Below, one piece after another: positions 22,606 to 34,644 of a stretch of DNA of 64,000 nt. This stretch comes from Undaria pinnatifida. Lineage: Eukaryota; Sar; Phaeophyceae; Laminariales; Alariaceae. The stretch lies in NCBI GenBank assembly GCA_012845835.1, contig JABAKD010000025.1:21649423-21713422 (forward strand), in the 5' to 3' direction. Under the pieces are notes generated by a model that was given only the letters and a program-made list of their open reading frames with translations, was not told where the DNA came from and did not search any database. Each line of letters opens with the position of its first letter. The stretch's first letter is position 1. The position numbers and the translations under genes are program-made.

Positions 22606-25115
22606 TCATTTTTTGCTTACCTTTGTCATTTGACCGTTGACCACGCATCCCTTTCGAGACTGAGCACCGTTCCTACTCCTAATAGAGACACATCCAACAT
22701 TTTGGCGCTCGTTACACTTTTCCCATATAATTCATAGTTCATAAAATGGGTTGCTTATCCTACCCCCCCTCCCTGTTTTGCCGCCTGTGGCCACCATCAA
22801 TCTCCTAGGACAGCGATCGTCGTCACTCTTTCGTCTTTGAAATCCTTCCATGTCGCATTCGTCAAATCTCATCATCTCCTTTAACGCATCCGGTTCCTCT
22901 TTGTATATTTTATTTCTCCTGTAAATATGTAAGTTCTAGTCTCTATTGTTGTGCCACACGGGCAGATACGTGCATCCACGTCCTTCTCCCGACTGCTTGT
23001 ATTTATAATTTTTCTTTCTGGTAGGTCCAGGTCCTCTACACGAAGTCCTAGATTCAGTCTTTTCACGTAGTCCGTAGGGCCGTGCAAAACGTTTTCATTC
23101 CAACATCTTCCCGCAATTCCCCGCACATATCTAAGTGTGTCTCCTCTTTCGCCTTACTTCTTAGCGCTAGCCTTCACCTTTTTATTGTCCTTTCTTTTAT
23201 TTTTGAATTGTACCCGCTGAATGTTTCCATGGACAGTACCTCTCAAGACTTCTTGTTCTCCTAAATCTTTCCATATTTTCTCGACTACGTTGCCTAATCT
23301 TATTCTAGCTCGTCTTTTTGCTGTTTTCTTCAATACAGCCCTATCAGCGATAGCTGGCAACCTCTTCTCTGGCATAGTCCATACTGTATCTTATTTTGCC
23401 ATTTCAACTTTCACACGTCTGTATTTGCTTGAAGTGTGTACATTCCTTGGTTCCGCTCTTAATGTTGCTGTACTACTCGTCGTACTTGAGGATCCTAGCA
23501 TACTTTCAGCTGCTGTCATCTGCACTGTTTCCATTTTGTTTTGCCAACTACGCGTTCCTTTCCTATACTTTCCCTGCATGCTCTAGCTTTGGTAACATCA
23601 CATTAATCGGAATACATATTTCAAACCTAGAGACAAGGTGCGGGTCTGTCGGTCAGGATCGCATCCATCTTGCCTACATGTGATTAACCCTTTGCTAAAA
23701 TTTTCGCTCTATGTCCATCCCAAGGGCAGTCCTTTCATATCTTTACGACAAGGTGCAAATTCTCGTTTAGGCTCGGTAGCCCATCGTTTCCCCACTTCTA
23801 TTTAAAAGTTATGGATTTGCTTCATTGTCGTTACATACGACAACTATTGCGCACTTTTGGTAAGTTCGCTGTCACTGTCCAATTTTCTTGGTGTACGTTA
23901 GTGCTTTATCTATGCCAGTGCCTTATCTATCTGGTCATGCAATCCTTCGGGTCGTGTTGGTGATATCCGGACGAAATCGTCCGCAAATATCAGCCCCGAC
24001 TCCGGCTCCGTATATTCCGTCACCGTGACCCCTTGCTTTGCTGCTTCGACTGCTACTATATTAAAATATCATGTCGTTATTGTATACCTTGAATATATTG
24101 GGTTATGTACATCCCTGTGCAACTCCTTGTAAAGTATAAACATATTTGGATGTGTCCCCGTCCAGAATTGCAGCTCTTCTCTCACATACCGTAATATTTC
24201 TCAATACTCTCCCCATCTTTCTACCCAATTTTCCACATATTTTCCCACAACCCATTTATCCATACTGTGTCGTGGGCCTTCTGCATATCTAGGAAGAAAA
24301 AATGGTCTATGTCGTTAGCCCGGCGTCTTTTCGACCATGAATTATCTTATACCTAATGTGCACAAAAGGTCTACGCAGCTACGGTTTGCCCTTATCCCTA
24401 CTTGCCCTTCGCTTATTGTCCCGTCCTTTGTTATTTTCCATCCTTCCCATTCTACCGTTCAAAATCTTCCAGAATCGTTTGCCTACGGGGCCATCCCACG
24501 GTAAGGTAACAGCATGAGAAAGTCCCTGAGCTCCTCGCATGAGGAACTCAATATCTCACCCGAAATATGACTTCGAAGGCATTCGTTCGCGCAACCCGAC
24601 CAAGCTTCTATGACTTAGTCCTAAAAACAAATGTATTCGTGAAATTACTTCATTGACCGGCAGTTCCTCACATGAGGAAATCAACCCCCCGGGGACGTTT
24701 TGGCGCGATCCCACAACTGCAACCCCTACCGTGGGATGACTCCACGGTGCTTAAACCCTTCGCAACTGGAAACCCGTTTTTGGGAGGAACATTACTTGGA
24801 TTTAGTATAGGGAGGCGTTCGGGGGCTCTAAAGGGGTTAAGAGCATCATTCATCGGTAATACCCCGGGTCAGTCTTATCTCCTTGAAAACGTTTTTGTAC
24901 TACACCTTTTTTCCACCCATTAGGCGCGTACTCGTTCTTCCATGTCCAAATGCACAACAGAACCGTCATGGAAAGCATACCTTCTCCCTCGTACTTCAGG
25001 AAACCATTCATTATTCTTCTGCCCCTGCTGCCTTTCTTTTCTTAACTTTAGCTACACACTTCTTTTTACTCTCTCGTATTATTTCTCTGTAGCACGTGGG
25101 AACCACGGTCTTCCC
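22606..25115 (-). pseudogene. LINE A: decayed non-LTR retrotransposon reverse transcriptase
   Basis: Conceptual minus-strand translation, with stops and frameshifts, gives in order: CVAKVKKRKAAGAEE near 25.05 kb, a segment ending DKTDPGYYR near 24.86 kb, KRFWKILNGRMGRM near 24.47 kb, the RT palm FFFLDMQKAHDTVW at about 24.28 kb, the catalytic FADD box at 23976-23987, a DNA-binding-like ICPCGTTIETRT (C-x-C) at about 22.96 kb, and a C-terminus KGCVVNGQMTKVSKK with a stop at 22606-22608. This order (RT, then C-terminal Cys motif) is that of non-LTR elements. It is inactive, with many in-frame stops and one large insertion. The endonuclease part was not found. Confidence 0.85.
24515..24853. mobile_element. 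Insertion of about 340 bp that splits LINE A
   Basis: The LINE A reading frame stops after DPGYYR and resumes about 340 bases later at the LLPYRG...GKRFWKIL part. The intervening DNA has no coding similarity to the element and carries short inverted pieces (CTCCTCGCATGAGGAAC, GTTCCTCACATGAGGAA). The inserted element type is unknown. Confidence 0.5.
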
Positions 25116-25149
25116 TATTTGAGGCATCTTCGTTTGCCTCTTCTCACAG

Positions 25150-25250
25150 AGAGGGGCGGGGGGGGGGAGCGGGTACTCAATTTGTGCATGGCCATAGTCG
25201 TATGACCATAGACCCTCGCATCTTACTATGCCGGGACGGACCACGTCGGG
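25150..25250 (-). mobile_element. Detached LINE-type 3' tail
   Basis: Minus strand: TACGACTATGGCCATGCACA then a stretch of C. The same tail recurs, diverged, at 22.55 kb and 54.52 kb, next to C-rich tracts. Confidence 0.5.
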
Positions 25251-25259
25251 TTTTCACCA

Positions 25260-26570
25260 AAGATGCAGACATTTCTTGCACCAAGCGCGAAGCGCCGTGA
25301 GGTGTTCGGCGAGTCGCATGAAGGGTGAACTGCATCCTTCCTCGAACCGCTCGTGAGACGGACTTCGGCACCATGTGCCTACTTCCTTGCGAATGGATGA
25401 CAGCGCAGACGAGTTACATTATTTCCTGGTGTGGCCACACCAGAGACAGAAATGATTATTGCTTTGTAACTACCTCGCGGGTGCCTTGCCATATTCACAC
25501 TACGTGATGCGATCGTTCCCCTTGCGCGGAGTTAGAGTTGTCCACCCCGCACAATATGATCTTAATCGATAACAATCATGGCGACAACCAAACACAATAC
25601 ATATAGAAAAGCGGTACCCTGGTTGTCTAGCCCACGAAGTGAGTGGCACGTTTTGAAGCGTCGTTGCCAACCATCGCCAACCCCAACATACTAAAAATGT
25701 TTTACAGCGTCGGTGCCAACCGAGACCAACCAATATATGTATATATATTAAAGGGAAGGGCGTATTTGTGTGTCAGTATTTCTTTTCGTGTATTTTGACA
25801 TCACTTGAGCATGACATCCCAGCTGGCATGCAAGATCCAGACCAGAGCGTCCAAAGGCGCCGAACACTACGAAAAATTGGGGCTTCCAATGATTGTACGC
25901 GAGATTTCGTTGATTCCCCAAATCCCTGCTGTCCTGATCTGCCGTTGGACGTTGTCGGAATCCATCCGCAGTTCCCATGGGGACCCGTATCAATTGTACC
26001 TGATTCCTGTCAGCCACGACGGACTCCAATGAATGGCGATTCTCATGCGCTCGCATGTGTTGCCGCAGGAGCAGCACCAACCCCTCAGCAGGGCGTCCGA
26101 CATTATTGTGTTTTTTCAACCATGCTCACTAACGCTAACCCTAACCCTACCCCGTACGAAATACCGGTCCAAGTGCACCGCAATGACATCACTGGGGGAA
26201 AATGGTTGGGAATGTCAAATAATTTGGTGTACCACTGCCTCAGGGCTGATCCTACGGTGCTTCTCACGGGGGCCCGTGGCAGCAGCGTTACGCCATTAGA
26301 TCTTCCTATGGGAGCCCGGGGGGACAGCGGGAGCGAAAATAACTCCTCACGAACCCTCACGGAAGGAGCGGGTGCCACATGAAGTTTCCACGGGATCCTC
26401 ACGGGTTCCCTTTGCTTCCCGACTCGAGTCACTTCGGGCCCCAAGGGATTCTGTGGTATCCAACAAAACGTAAATACGGTCCATGTGGTATATACCTCGC
26501 TGGACAACACCAAGATCACTTTTTGATTCACGGAGACGAATCTTGCGGTATCCAAAGAAAGTCGATCAAG
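25260..26570. other. Stretch without a supported gene
   Basis: Holds a 204-codon plus-strand open frame (25768-26382) and an overlapping minus-strand frame, neither recognised. A short telomere-like CTAACCCTAACCCT lies at about 26138. Nothing else is identifiable. Confidence 0.4.
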
Positions 26571-26577
26571 TCCCGCG

Positions 26578-26662
26578 AGATGATATATAATACGGGCGAT
26601 CGGAGGATCACACACAGCTTGCAAATATAAGTATCAACCAAAATATTCGATCTCACAGCTGG
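26578..26662 (+). mobile_element. CAGCTG-MITE right-end fragment
   Basis: Carries GATCGGAGGATCACACACAG and the terminal TTCGATCTCACAGCTG shared with the full copy at 38484-38703. The left half is absent. Confidence 0.6.
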
Positions 26663-27079
26663 CGTGTTTTTTTTTATTTTATATAAATTTATGTCTTGTG
26701 ATTTCGTGGGATCTCATCGGACACCAGGAAATCCTCCTGCATGTATGTTCTTACGTGATTTCGCATTAGACGGCGGCACTAAAGGGAAGTCGTCTCGTCG
26801 GCGGGCTCCATGAAACAGTGCATGGAGACTGCTCAAGCACCACCAGCGTTATGATTCACGTCATGGATTCCCATATTATAGACTCTTGTTCGAAGCCCCT
26901 CCCGGGTATTCCCATGCTGGACGGTGGGAGTTTACCATCGGCAGGAAATCTCGCGTGACGTTCCGCGGGAGTTCCCGTTGTGATCATCGCTTATTTCCTT
27001 ACAAGATCTCGCGTGTCCCCTCGGCAATTTGGGTAAGTGACGGTTACTTTTGTCTGGGCTGTCTGCAAGCCCTATCACG

Positions 27080-27320
27080 GTATTTTGACGGGACGGGAAC
27101 GACGGCAACGGCGGGACGGGAGGGTAAAACCATCGTCGAAGTAGTCCCGTCGTCCCGCCCCTTCCCGTGGACAAATATCTAACCGTTGTCACGTTCCGTC
27201 CCGTCCCGTCATCAAAATCTGCCCCATTGTACCTTGACCTTCTCGACCCTCAAAAAATCACTCCCGTTGGAAATTACCGTCTTGTCGCGATACTTTCAAT
27301 TACCGTCCCGTCATCCAAAA
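27080..27320. repeat. GGGACGG-rich degenerate repeat
   Basis: Many GGGACGGGA or complementary CCCGTCCCGTC motifs, interspersed with AATTACCGTC. The same motif set recurs at 47330-47530. Confidence 0.6.
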
Positions 27321-27901
27321 TTGCACCGTTGTCTTTGCGCCCGGTCCAGCCGACAAAGGTTGTTCCCTCCCATCCAAAATTCATCCCTTCCTGTTGCCTC
27401 TTCTCGTTCATTCCCGCCAAGAGAATTGACAATTTTACGAGTTTTCGTTTTTTACATTGGAAATTCACTTCGTTTATATTGTTCACAGCAGACTGGTGTG
27501 CACAATAATTTGAATATATTATATAGTCTACAAATGAACGAAGTACGAAAATACCAATATATAAAAAGTTTGAAAAGTACATCAAAACGGCCGTTGCGGC
27601 GAATTCGCCTGATTTCGATGTACTCAACGCGTGAAAGGTGCAGGCGATGTATGGAGTAGACGCTAAAACGGGGAAGATGGCTCGCTAGCACATGTCGGAC
27701 TGTTGGCTCGACTGTACCTGGGGATCGACACTACCATTGGTCCAGCTGTCAGGCAGAAAGGAACTTCTCTGTTCTTCCGGCAGTCGTCAGCCAACTGCGC
27801 AGCTCCCCCGGGCCTGAAAGGATCGAGAGTGTCATGCTAATCTCTCACTTGATCCCTGGGCTAGCAGAGGTTCTCCAGGATGTAGCGGCGTTGATGGCTA
27901 A

Positions 27902-28262
27902 GGCCAAGGCTACCGGGGGATGTTACGACGATGTTATGATGATGTTATGATGATTTTATGGGATGATGTTACGATATACTCCCTTGTTCACTCCCCGGTC
28001 TGAGCTATCATATTGACCTATACATACTGTCATACTGTCATATTCGCGCGAGTGACGCCGTACCTCACGGACCAACTACTTTTGGCGATTATTCTCATCG
28101 CAGCGTAGCTTCCCACTCAACTGTGGATTCACGTCAACAACTTACAGAAGCACGAAAGCGTAAGACCGCCAAGGAGCAGGGGGGTCACTCGCTCGATTGA
28201 TCCAAGCCATTGAAACAAAGGTCCCCAAAAGGGGGACCGCCCCCCCTACCGTAGCCGTGGTT
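27902..28262. mobile_element. MITE-A copy 2
   Basis: Left end GGCCAAGGCTACCGGGGG, right end CCCCCCTACCGTAGCCGTGG, the inverted ends of the family seen at 2.8 and 59.3 kb. The interior carries CGCGCGAGTGAC palindromic parts. No clear target duplication. Confidence 0.6.
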
Positions 28263-28376
28263 CCAACTGCGACGCGGAGGCTGCCTCATCCGTCGCTGCC
28301 CAGAACGCTGCGGCTGGCGAGGATATTTCCGTAGAGGAAGCATGATGGGATTTGCTCCGAAAAATACGAGCATAAC

Positions 28377-28522
28377 GACCCTGGTGTACCAGGTACAAGC
28401 TACACTGTAGTTTCAAGCGGAGTCGCCGACCTATATCCCTAATGAAGTCGACACACACAGTAATACGCACGATCGGAGTATCACACACAGCTTGCAAAGA
28501 TGAGTTTCGGCCTCACAGCTGG
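28377..28522 (+). mobile_element. CAGCTG-MITE, left-truncated copy
   Basis: Shares AAGCTACACTGTAG, GGAGTCGCCGACCTATATCC, GATCGGAGTATCACACACAG and the end CTCACAGCTGG with the full copy at 38.5 kb. Confidence 0.7.
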
Positions 28523-28649
28523 GGTGCACTTTCTTCGTGTTTTCAATACCTGTACGATATATAAAACAAGTTCGTAGCGTAATTTGGTGTGACTTCGCTC
28601 TGCCTGTGTAATATATGATGGGGACATCAATTTCAAGATGATATTCTAG

Positions 28650-30284
28650 CACTGGTCACTGGCTCAGTATGTACTGGCACTTGTAATCTAATGGCAAATA
28701 TTAATCTATTGATTGACCCGGCCAGTATGGTCGCCAGCAGTTTTTATTTGACGTACGTCCAACATACACGCCATATTATAGTACGGAAGCCCACCCAATG
28801 CTGGCGAATGAGTTTCTGTACTTCTCCGACCCCTCTCCCCCTCTAGGTGATGTTTTCCTCTTTTTCTCTAGCCTTTCGTGTATTGTTGTTGTTGTTGTTG
28901 GTGTTGTTTTGGTGTTGCAGATGTCTGGTATATGATACGGACTTGTGCGTCGTATCCTTTGGCTTCTCGCCTATATTATTACTATGTTGTCTTTTTGTGT
29001 GATTTCTTTCATTCTTTCTTGACGTTCACTCGTAGCTCTTTGTTTTTTTTTGTGTGTTCCCTGAAAAATCTCCGTCAACACCCCCCCGACTGTTGCTCTT
29101 TTTCACGCGTTGCTTCCTTTCGCCTGTTTCCTGTTTGTTCTACGCTAAACGACCTCCCCCACCCCCCAGCTGTTGAGATTTTTCACGCTTTCCTTCCTTC
29201 CACTTTTTCATGTTTGGATAATTCTCTGCTTTGAGTACCTGTTTCCGGTTTTATGTATGAGTAGCGTTCATTCGATTTTTTTTTCTGTTTTTTCGTCTTC
29301 GTCGTGTTTTCGTTTGTCTGTGCTTCCTGTGCTTTGTTTGCTGAAGAGAACCTTCTACCGTGTGCGCAAGGGTAGGAGCGATGGAGTAACAGACCACATT
29401 AAATATTATTCATAGGTTGGTTCGCGTTAGAAAAACAAAAAGTTTTCCAGGGCGAATGCCCACGCCGTTCATTCGACGCAGACCGTGAAAAGTCGAACAC
29501 GTCTTTTATGTGCCGTTGCGAAGACCTCACCAATCGAGGGGGGGGGGGGTTGTTTTGTTCCTGCCTTACATTGCATCCATTCATATTCGGAAAATGTGAC
29601 CGCCTTGGACAAGAACATTTCTTGGCGAAAAAATAAGACGGAGTTAAGGCCTCAGGGTAGGCAAGTAAAATACCGTGCGCAAACATTCGAGGTCTACCTC
29701 TCAACAACGTCGTGGACATTTGGGCTTTTGTTTGTAAAAATGAGTAAGTTACGATATTTCCTTCAAGTCACTTGGTCCTAGTGTAGGATCCAGTTTTTCG
29801 CTAGAAAATGTTTGATGTTGAACCTATGCATGTCAGATCTTCAACTGTTTGCGCGATATTTTCTATAGACATGCCTTGAATTACCTCCAACCGGTTCGTG
29901 CAAAATGCGGCGCAATGTATTTTTTCGCGCGCGCTTGGAAAAAGTCAGAAAATTAGTGAAAATATTGAAGCCCTGTCATTGGTCGATACGAGATTCGCTC
30001 CTAGAGACAGCCCGAGGCCGATAAACAATAGTTGCCATGTCACCCTCTTCCACTGGTCACAGAGGGGTCAAGTATGGCCAATATTCGCCCTCTGACTAGA
30101 TATTGCGAGCGGCCTTGGTTGGGAAGAGAGTGTGGGGTTTATAACGTGAACCAGCCTGTCTAGTACGTCAAAAAGAGTTATAATGCACCTGCGCGAACAC
30201 CAACAACGTGAAGAAAGCCACATCATCGCCACACGTTGCATGGATTTTTCTTGGCTTTTGCTTGATATTTTCGGTGGATATGTT
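28650..30284. other. Stretch without a supported gene
   Basis: T-rich low-complexity DNA (28860-29300) with TTG repeats gives open frames of poor composition. No recognisable gene or element was seen. Confidence 0.4.
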
Positions 30285-30835
30285 GTTGTTGTTGTTCTCA
30301 CATTAACTCGCATAATCAAGTCCGTGGTCACAGGACAGGCTCCAGTCACTCTGGAGCTGAGGAATACCCCAGGGAAAAACACACACACAACCCAAGGTGG
30401 TACACGCATATATCACAGCTGACGCAATTCATGCCTCCACCAGAAACACATAAAAGTGAAATCGGGAGTCAGTCTACGATGTGCCAGGTCCTGGCCGGTG
30501 CATACGTCTCACTACTCACGCCTGGAGAAACCAAATATTCCGATTGCCACCCAAGTAAGACTACGACGTATATATTACACGTAGTATCTATCACTACGCA
30601 TACGCACGACAGGCGTAAGTCAATTGGAGAAAAAGAAACAAAGCATAAAAAGAAGATAAAGGAAAGGAAAGAAAAGAAAAGAAAAAACGAAACAAGACGA
30701 AAAAGGCAAGCAACGAGAAGAAAAAGACAAGAAAAGCAAGAAAAGACAAGACAAGAAAGCAAGGAAAGAAGAAGAGAAAAAAAGAAAGAAGAAATAGAAA
30801 AGGAAAAGAAAGAAAAATGTCATACTAGCAGACCC
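30285..30835 (+). mobile_element. A-tailed TATA-containing repeat, copy 1
   Basis: Begins TTGTTGTTCTCACATTAACT, then GTCACAGGACAGGCTCCAGT, GTACACGCATATATCACAGC, a TATA-like ACATAAAAGTGAAATCGGGA, and TATATTACACGTA, and ends in a 200-base purine tract of AAGAA type. Nearly the same sequence occurs at 39235-39605, and its first half, diverged, at 47530-47700. It encodes no protein I can recognise. It may be a short retroposon. Confidence 0.7.
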
Positions 30836-30977
30836 TAGGAACTGGCTAAGGATGGCATTGGGCTAACAGAGGGTATCACGTCCATCATCAATGGCACCTG
30901 GGAGAGAACGCAACACGGCGAAGAAGTCAGGGCGGTCTTATACTATCTTGTGACGGCCATTAGAAAGCCCACAACTT

Positions 30978-32861
30978 TCAATACGATGATGGCGAAACCC
31001 AGACTTCAGTCTCTTGGGCATGACGCTCCCCCTTCCGCCCCTCCCCCCTTCCTCCCTTTCCCCCTCCCCCCTCCCCCCCTCCCCCCTCCCCCCCTCCCCT
31101 AGTCCCCTCCCCGCCCCCCCCCCTTCCCCCTCCCCCCGGCCGCTTAGAGATGCCAACGGTGGATGACGCTGCCGCAGCCTTTGCGCGTCGCTCTGCAGCT
31201 TTGCGTCTCTCCGTTTCATGCCAATTCCGCATGAACAACTCGGCTCTCTCCTCTACTCTTCGAAACCATCTGCCAGCCTTCTGAGCAGCCTTTCGCCATC
31301 CTTCGAATTCCATTCCAAAGACCGACATATCCTCCTTCAGATGATCTATCCAGTCTTCCTCTTGCCCCCCTGAGTAGCCTTTACCCCCAACAAACTCCCC
31401 AAACATCACCCTCTGTGGCAGACGCTCCTCCCCCATGCGTGCCACGAATCCCGCAAACAAAATCCTCCGTTTGCGCACTATCACCTCAACGCTCTCGGAA
31501 TCTGTCTGGGCAAGCGCGTCGGCGTACGATAGGGTGTGGTCGTCGCGCTTCCGTTTCCGCCATCCAAGGCATCGGAGGAGCATGGAGCGGTGAACCCGAC
31601 GTAGCCTGTCATAGTCAGGCTTCTTCGGGCTCCACGTCATGCAACCGGACAGCAGTGTCTCGACCACCTCAGCTTTCAGCAACCGCACCTTCAACCGTAA
31701 ACGCACACCCGGGCGATCATAGATTTCCATCTTGTACCGCTGGAAGCACGCCCAGGCCCTCTGAAGACGCCGCGTTATTTCAGTGCTAAGGTTTGTGTCT
31801 GCGGTGATAGCCCCGCCCAAGTATACAAACTGGATTGTTTGTTTGTAAACCTGGCCGGCTGCATTAATTGTGAAGGACACCTTCCCCCCCCTTTTGGTTT
31901 CCAGGCACATTATCTCTGTTTTTGCCTCGGATACTGTAAGCCCGAACGACGAGCACGCAGTCACGATCGCCGTCATCATCCTCTCCAGCCCTTCTGATGA
32001 TCGCGATACGATGCCCGCATCGTCCGCGTACAGCATACCCCACAATCTCTGCACCCCCTCCCCCTCCTTCCCCCTCCGTCCGTCGACTTTGCCTGTGCGT
32101 GAAGTGCCCTTCTTCTCGCCTTTCTTCTTTCGTTGAAGCTGCACCATGTTGTCCGTGATGGCTGCATCAGCGAGGAAGCGTTTCTCGGCCACACGCAGTA
32201 CCGCAGTGAAAAACATGTTGAACAACAGTGGCGCGAGCACGCATCCTTGCCTGAGACCTTGCCCCACGTCGAACTTATCCGAGCACTCTCCATCATCCAG
32301 CCGCACGCATGCTTGCATACCGTCGTGGAATTGGCGGATGACGGCGAGCATTCTCGGTGGCACGCCAAAACGAGCAAGGACATCCCCCAAAAGGCTTCGG
32401 TCGACGGAGTCGTATGCTTTGGTGAGGTCGATAAAGCACATGTACAAGGGGGTGTCCTTCTTCCGCGCCAGTTCCTGCAGTCGTCGTACTACGAACATCA
32501 TGTCAACCGTCGAGCGTTGGGGTCTGAACCCACACTGTCCCTCCGGCAGAATGTTCTCGCGTTCGCAATAGTCACTCAGGCGACCCGCGATGACTTTGAG
32601 GAGTACTTCACCGGCGTGAGCCACGAGGGAGATGCCACGATAATTGCCACACTCAGTCCGATCTTTCTTTTTGTGAAGCACCTTAATCGTAGCATCTTTC
32701 CATTGTTGGGGTACGCCACCCCCCCTCCACACAGCGACGATGATATCGTGGAATTTTCCGAGGGTGCTGAATTCTCCTTCGTCGGCCAAAACCTTCAAGA
32801 GCTCGGCCGGGAGACCATCGGGCCCTACCGCCTTTCGGTTCGCCAGCGCCCGGATCGCCTC
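30978..32861 (-). pseudogene. LINE B: non-LTR retrotransposon reverse transcriptase, 5'-truncated
   Basis: A minus-strand frame of over 600 codons encodes a reverse transcriptase. Counting from the ATG-like codon at 32798: [16 protein letters not shown] at 88-103, [12 protein letters not shown] at 122-133 (palm motif A), [15 protein letters not shown] at 180-194, YADDAGIV at 257-264 (catalytic Asp pair), and a C-terminal [14 protein letters not shown] region typical of non-LTR elements. All catalytic Asp residues are present. The frame is closed upstream by a TAG at 32862-32864, just before where RT normally continues ([16 protein letters not shown] is intact after it). Homology ends soon after, so the copy is 5'-truncated and lacks an endonuclease. 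The last 50 residues are a Gly/Arg/Glu run from a C-rich tract. Confidence 0.9.
31030..31138. repeat. CCCCTCC simple repeat inside LINE B
   Basis: About 100 bases of irregular CCCCTCC/CCCTTCC on the plus strand. Read on the minus strand, it makes the Gly-rich tail of the LINE B frame. Confidence 0.8.
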
Positions 32862-32869
32862 CTATACTT

Positions 32870-34220
32870 CGTACCTAGACGGATATAGATAGCCTCAACC
32901 ACCGCCGGCCAATACAGTTTTGAGCCCCGATTGTGATGGAAGATGAAGCGAAAATGCGTAGTTTTGTAGGGCCTCCAGCGGTGCCCCCAGCGGGCCCCCA
33001 GGGGGGGGGTTATTGGCCGAGCTACGCTCGACCAGTATCAGTGTTCTGCTGCAGTCAAGTATACTGATTGATTATCACCACAGTATAATCATTTCTGGCT
33101 GAGTAGGCCAGTGCCCACCCCTATGAGTTTCTATATACTCCGGAGTATAATATAGACTATACGTTCATATGATTTCGTACGAGTGTTTCAGTGTTTTTTG
33201 CGTTTGTTCCTCTGGACCAACAACTAACTGCTTTGATCTAATGACTTAATGCCGCACTCCAACTACTACTGCTGTTGCTACAAATGTATGTACAGCAGTA
33301 TACAAATCACGTGTGGGACATCAAAAGCGGTCCCGTGATACGTCCGTCCCGGCCCATCGTGAAAAACTGTACCAGGTACTTTAAAACAATGCGAGAGAGC
33401 AACAACAATAACAACTTACAAATGAATGCGAAAAGAAGAGGAAGAACCAAAACAGAAACCCATTGGAAATAAGCTGGGAATAGGAGGGCGCGAAACCCAA
33501 GGTGCTAAAAATACACAAACCAGCAACCGTTAAATAGCAACATTGTTTTAAGCAGATACGATGGCACCAAACACCACCCATCTTACGTCGGGGGCAGCAA
33601 CAATGTTCACTGAGTTCCGAAGCTCCTACCCTACTACTGTGGAGTAGAAGCATCGCCACCTGGTACTGGAGTGGCGACCTCACTCGTAGGTATGCGTCGG
33701 TGCCATGGGGAGTGAAATCCGTCACCATCAATGCCATCGCGCTGCAACGCCCGACGTGACAAGAATCTCAGCTACTTCCCGCAGCGAGCTCGTTCGGTCG
33801 GGTGCCTCGGTGTGGTCACGTTGTCAACTCGACGGAGGGAGCTAAAAAGCTCACTGCGCATCCTGCGACTAGTCACGATCTGCCGAAGACCTTTCTTGGG
33901 AATCACCCTGCTCAAAAGTGTTGTGCGCTCGTGAATGGTGCCACAGCTCGATCCTCTACACCCTTGAGTACCTACATTCTACTTCTTTTTTTTAAAATAA
34001 TACTGAAAAAACTCAGAGGCGAGAATTTTCGGGATTGAACTTTTCAGGGTTTTCCCAAATTATTGATTCCGTGAAAAACCGAAAATATCTCTTCGTTAAG
34101 AACGACCCTTACAGAGCAATGATGTGTGTATATATGATGTCACTTCCAATAACAATCGTCGAACGAACACGTCATGTTTCTGCTGTGAGCAGTGAATTAA
34201 TACAAAAAATAGAAATACGC
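32870..34220. other. Stretch without a supported gene
   Basis: No gene or full repeat recognised. Positions 33245-33475 end in an A-rich tract preceded by CAACAACAATAACAACTTAC and may be a diverged A-tailed repeat. Confidence 0.35.
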
Positions 34221-34227
34221 TGCATGC

Positions 34228-34300
34228 AGCTGTGAGATCGTAGATTTCGTCGCAAGTCATGTTTTTTATACTTTGAAGCTGTGTGTTATACTTCGAATTC
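34228..34300 (-). mobile_element. CAGCTG-MITE end fragment
   Basis: CAGCTGTGAGATCGTAGATT followed by AAGCTGTGTGTTATACTTCG, the right end of the family read on the minus strand. Confidence 0.55.
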
Positions 34301-34353
34301 ACGTATTTACTCGGTGTGTGCCCTCACATCATTATATGAATAATAATACACCC

Positions 34354-34575
34354 CAGCTGTGAGATCGAAGATTTCATCCAAACTCATCTTTGAAAGCTGT
34401 GTGTGATACTCCGATCGCGCGCACTACTGCGTGTGAGTGCTCATTAAGGATATAGGACGGCGACTCCCGTTTGAAGTACGGTGTAGGTTGTACCAGGGTC
34501 AACAGGGTGATGTTAATCAGTCTGTGCACGGAAACTATAAATCCCGTTTTAGACGGGGACAAAATCTGACAGCTG
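34354..34575 (-). mobile_element. CAGCTG-MITE full copy
   Basis: 222 bp, inverted relative to 38484-38703. Ends CAGCTGTGAGATCGAAGATT and ATCTGACAGCTG. Contains AGCTGTGTGTGATACTCCGA and CAGGGTCAACAGGGTGATG. Confidence 0.75.
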
Positions 34576-34644
34576 CGGAAGGAATGCATCAGTTTTTCAT
34601 GTGATGCATGTATGTATATCTTGCAAGTCGTATAACCGGTGAGG

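Noticed and set aside
25768-26382. 204-codon plus-strand frame
   Set aside because: Starts at a non-ATG-like position in repeat-flanked DNA, has no recognisable domain and overlaps equally long frames on the other strand.
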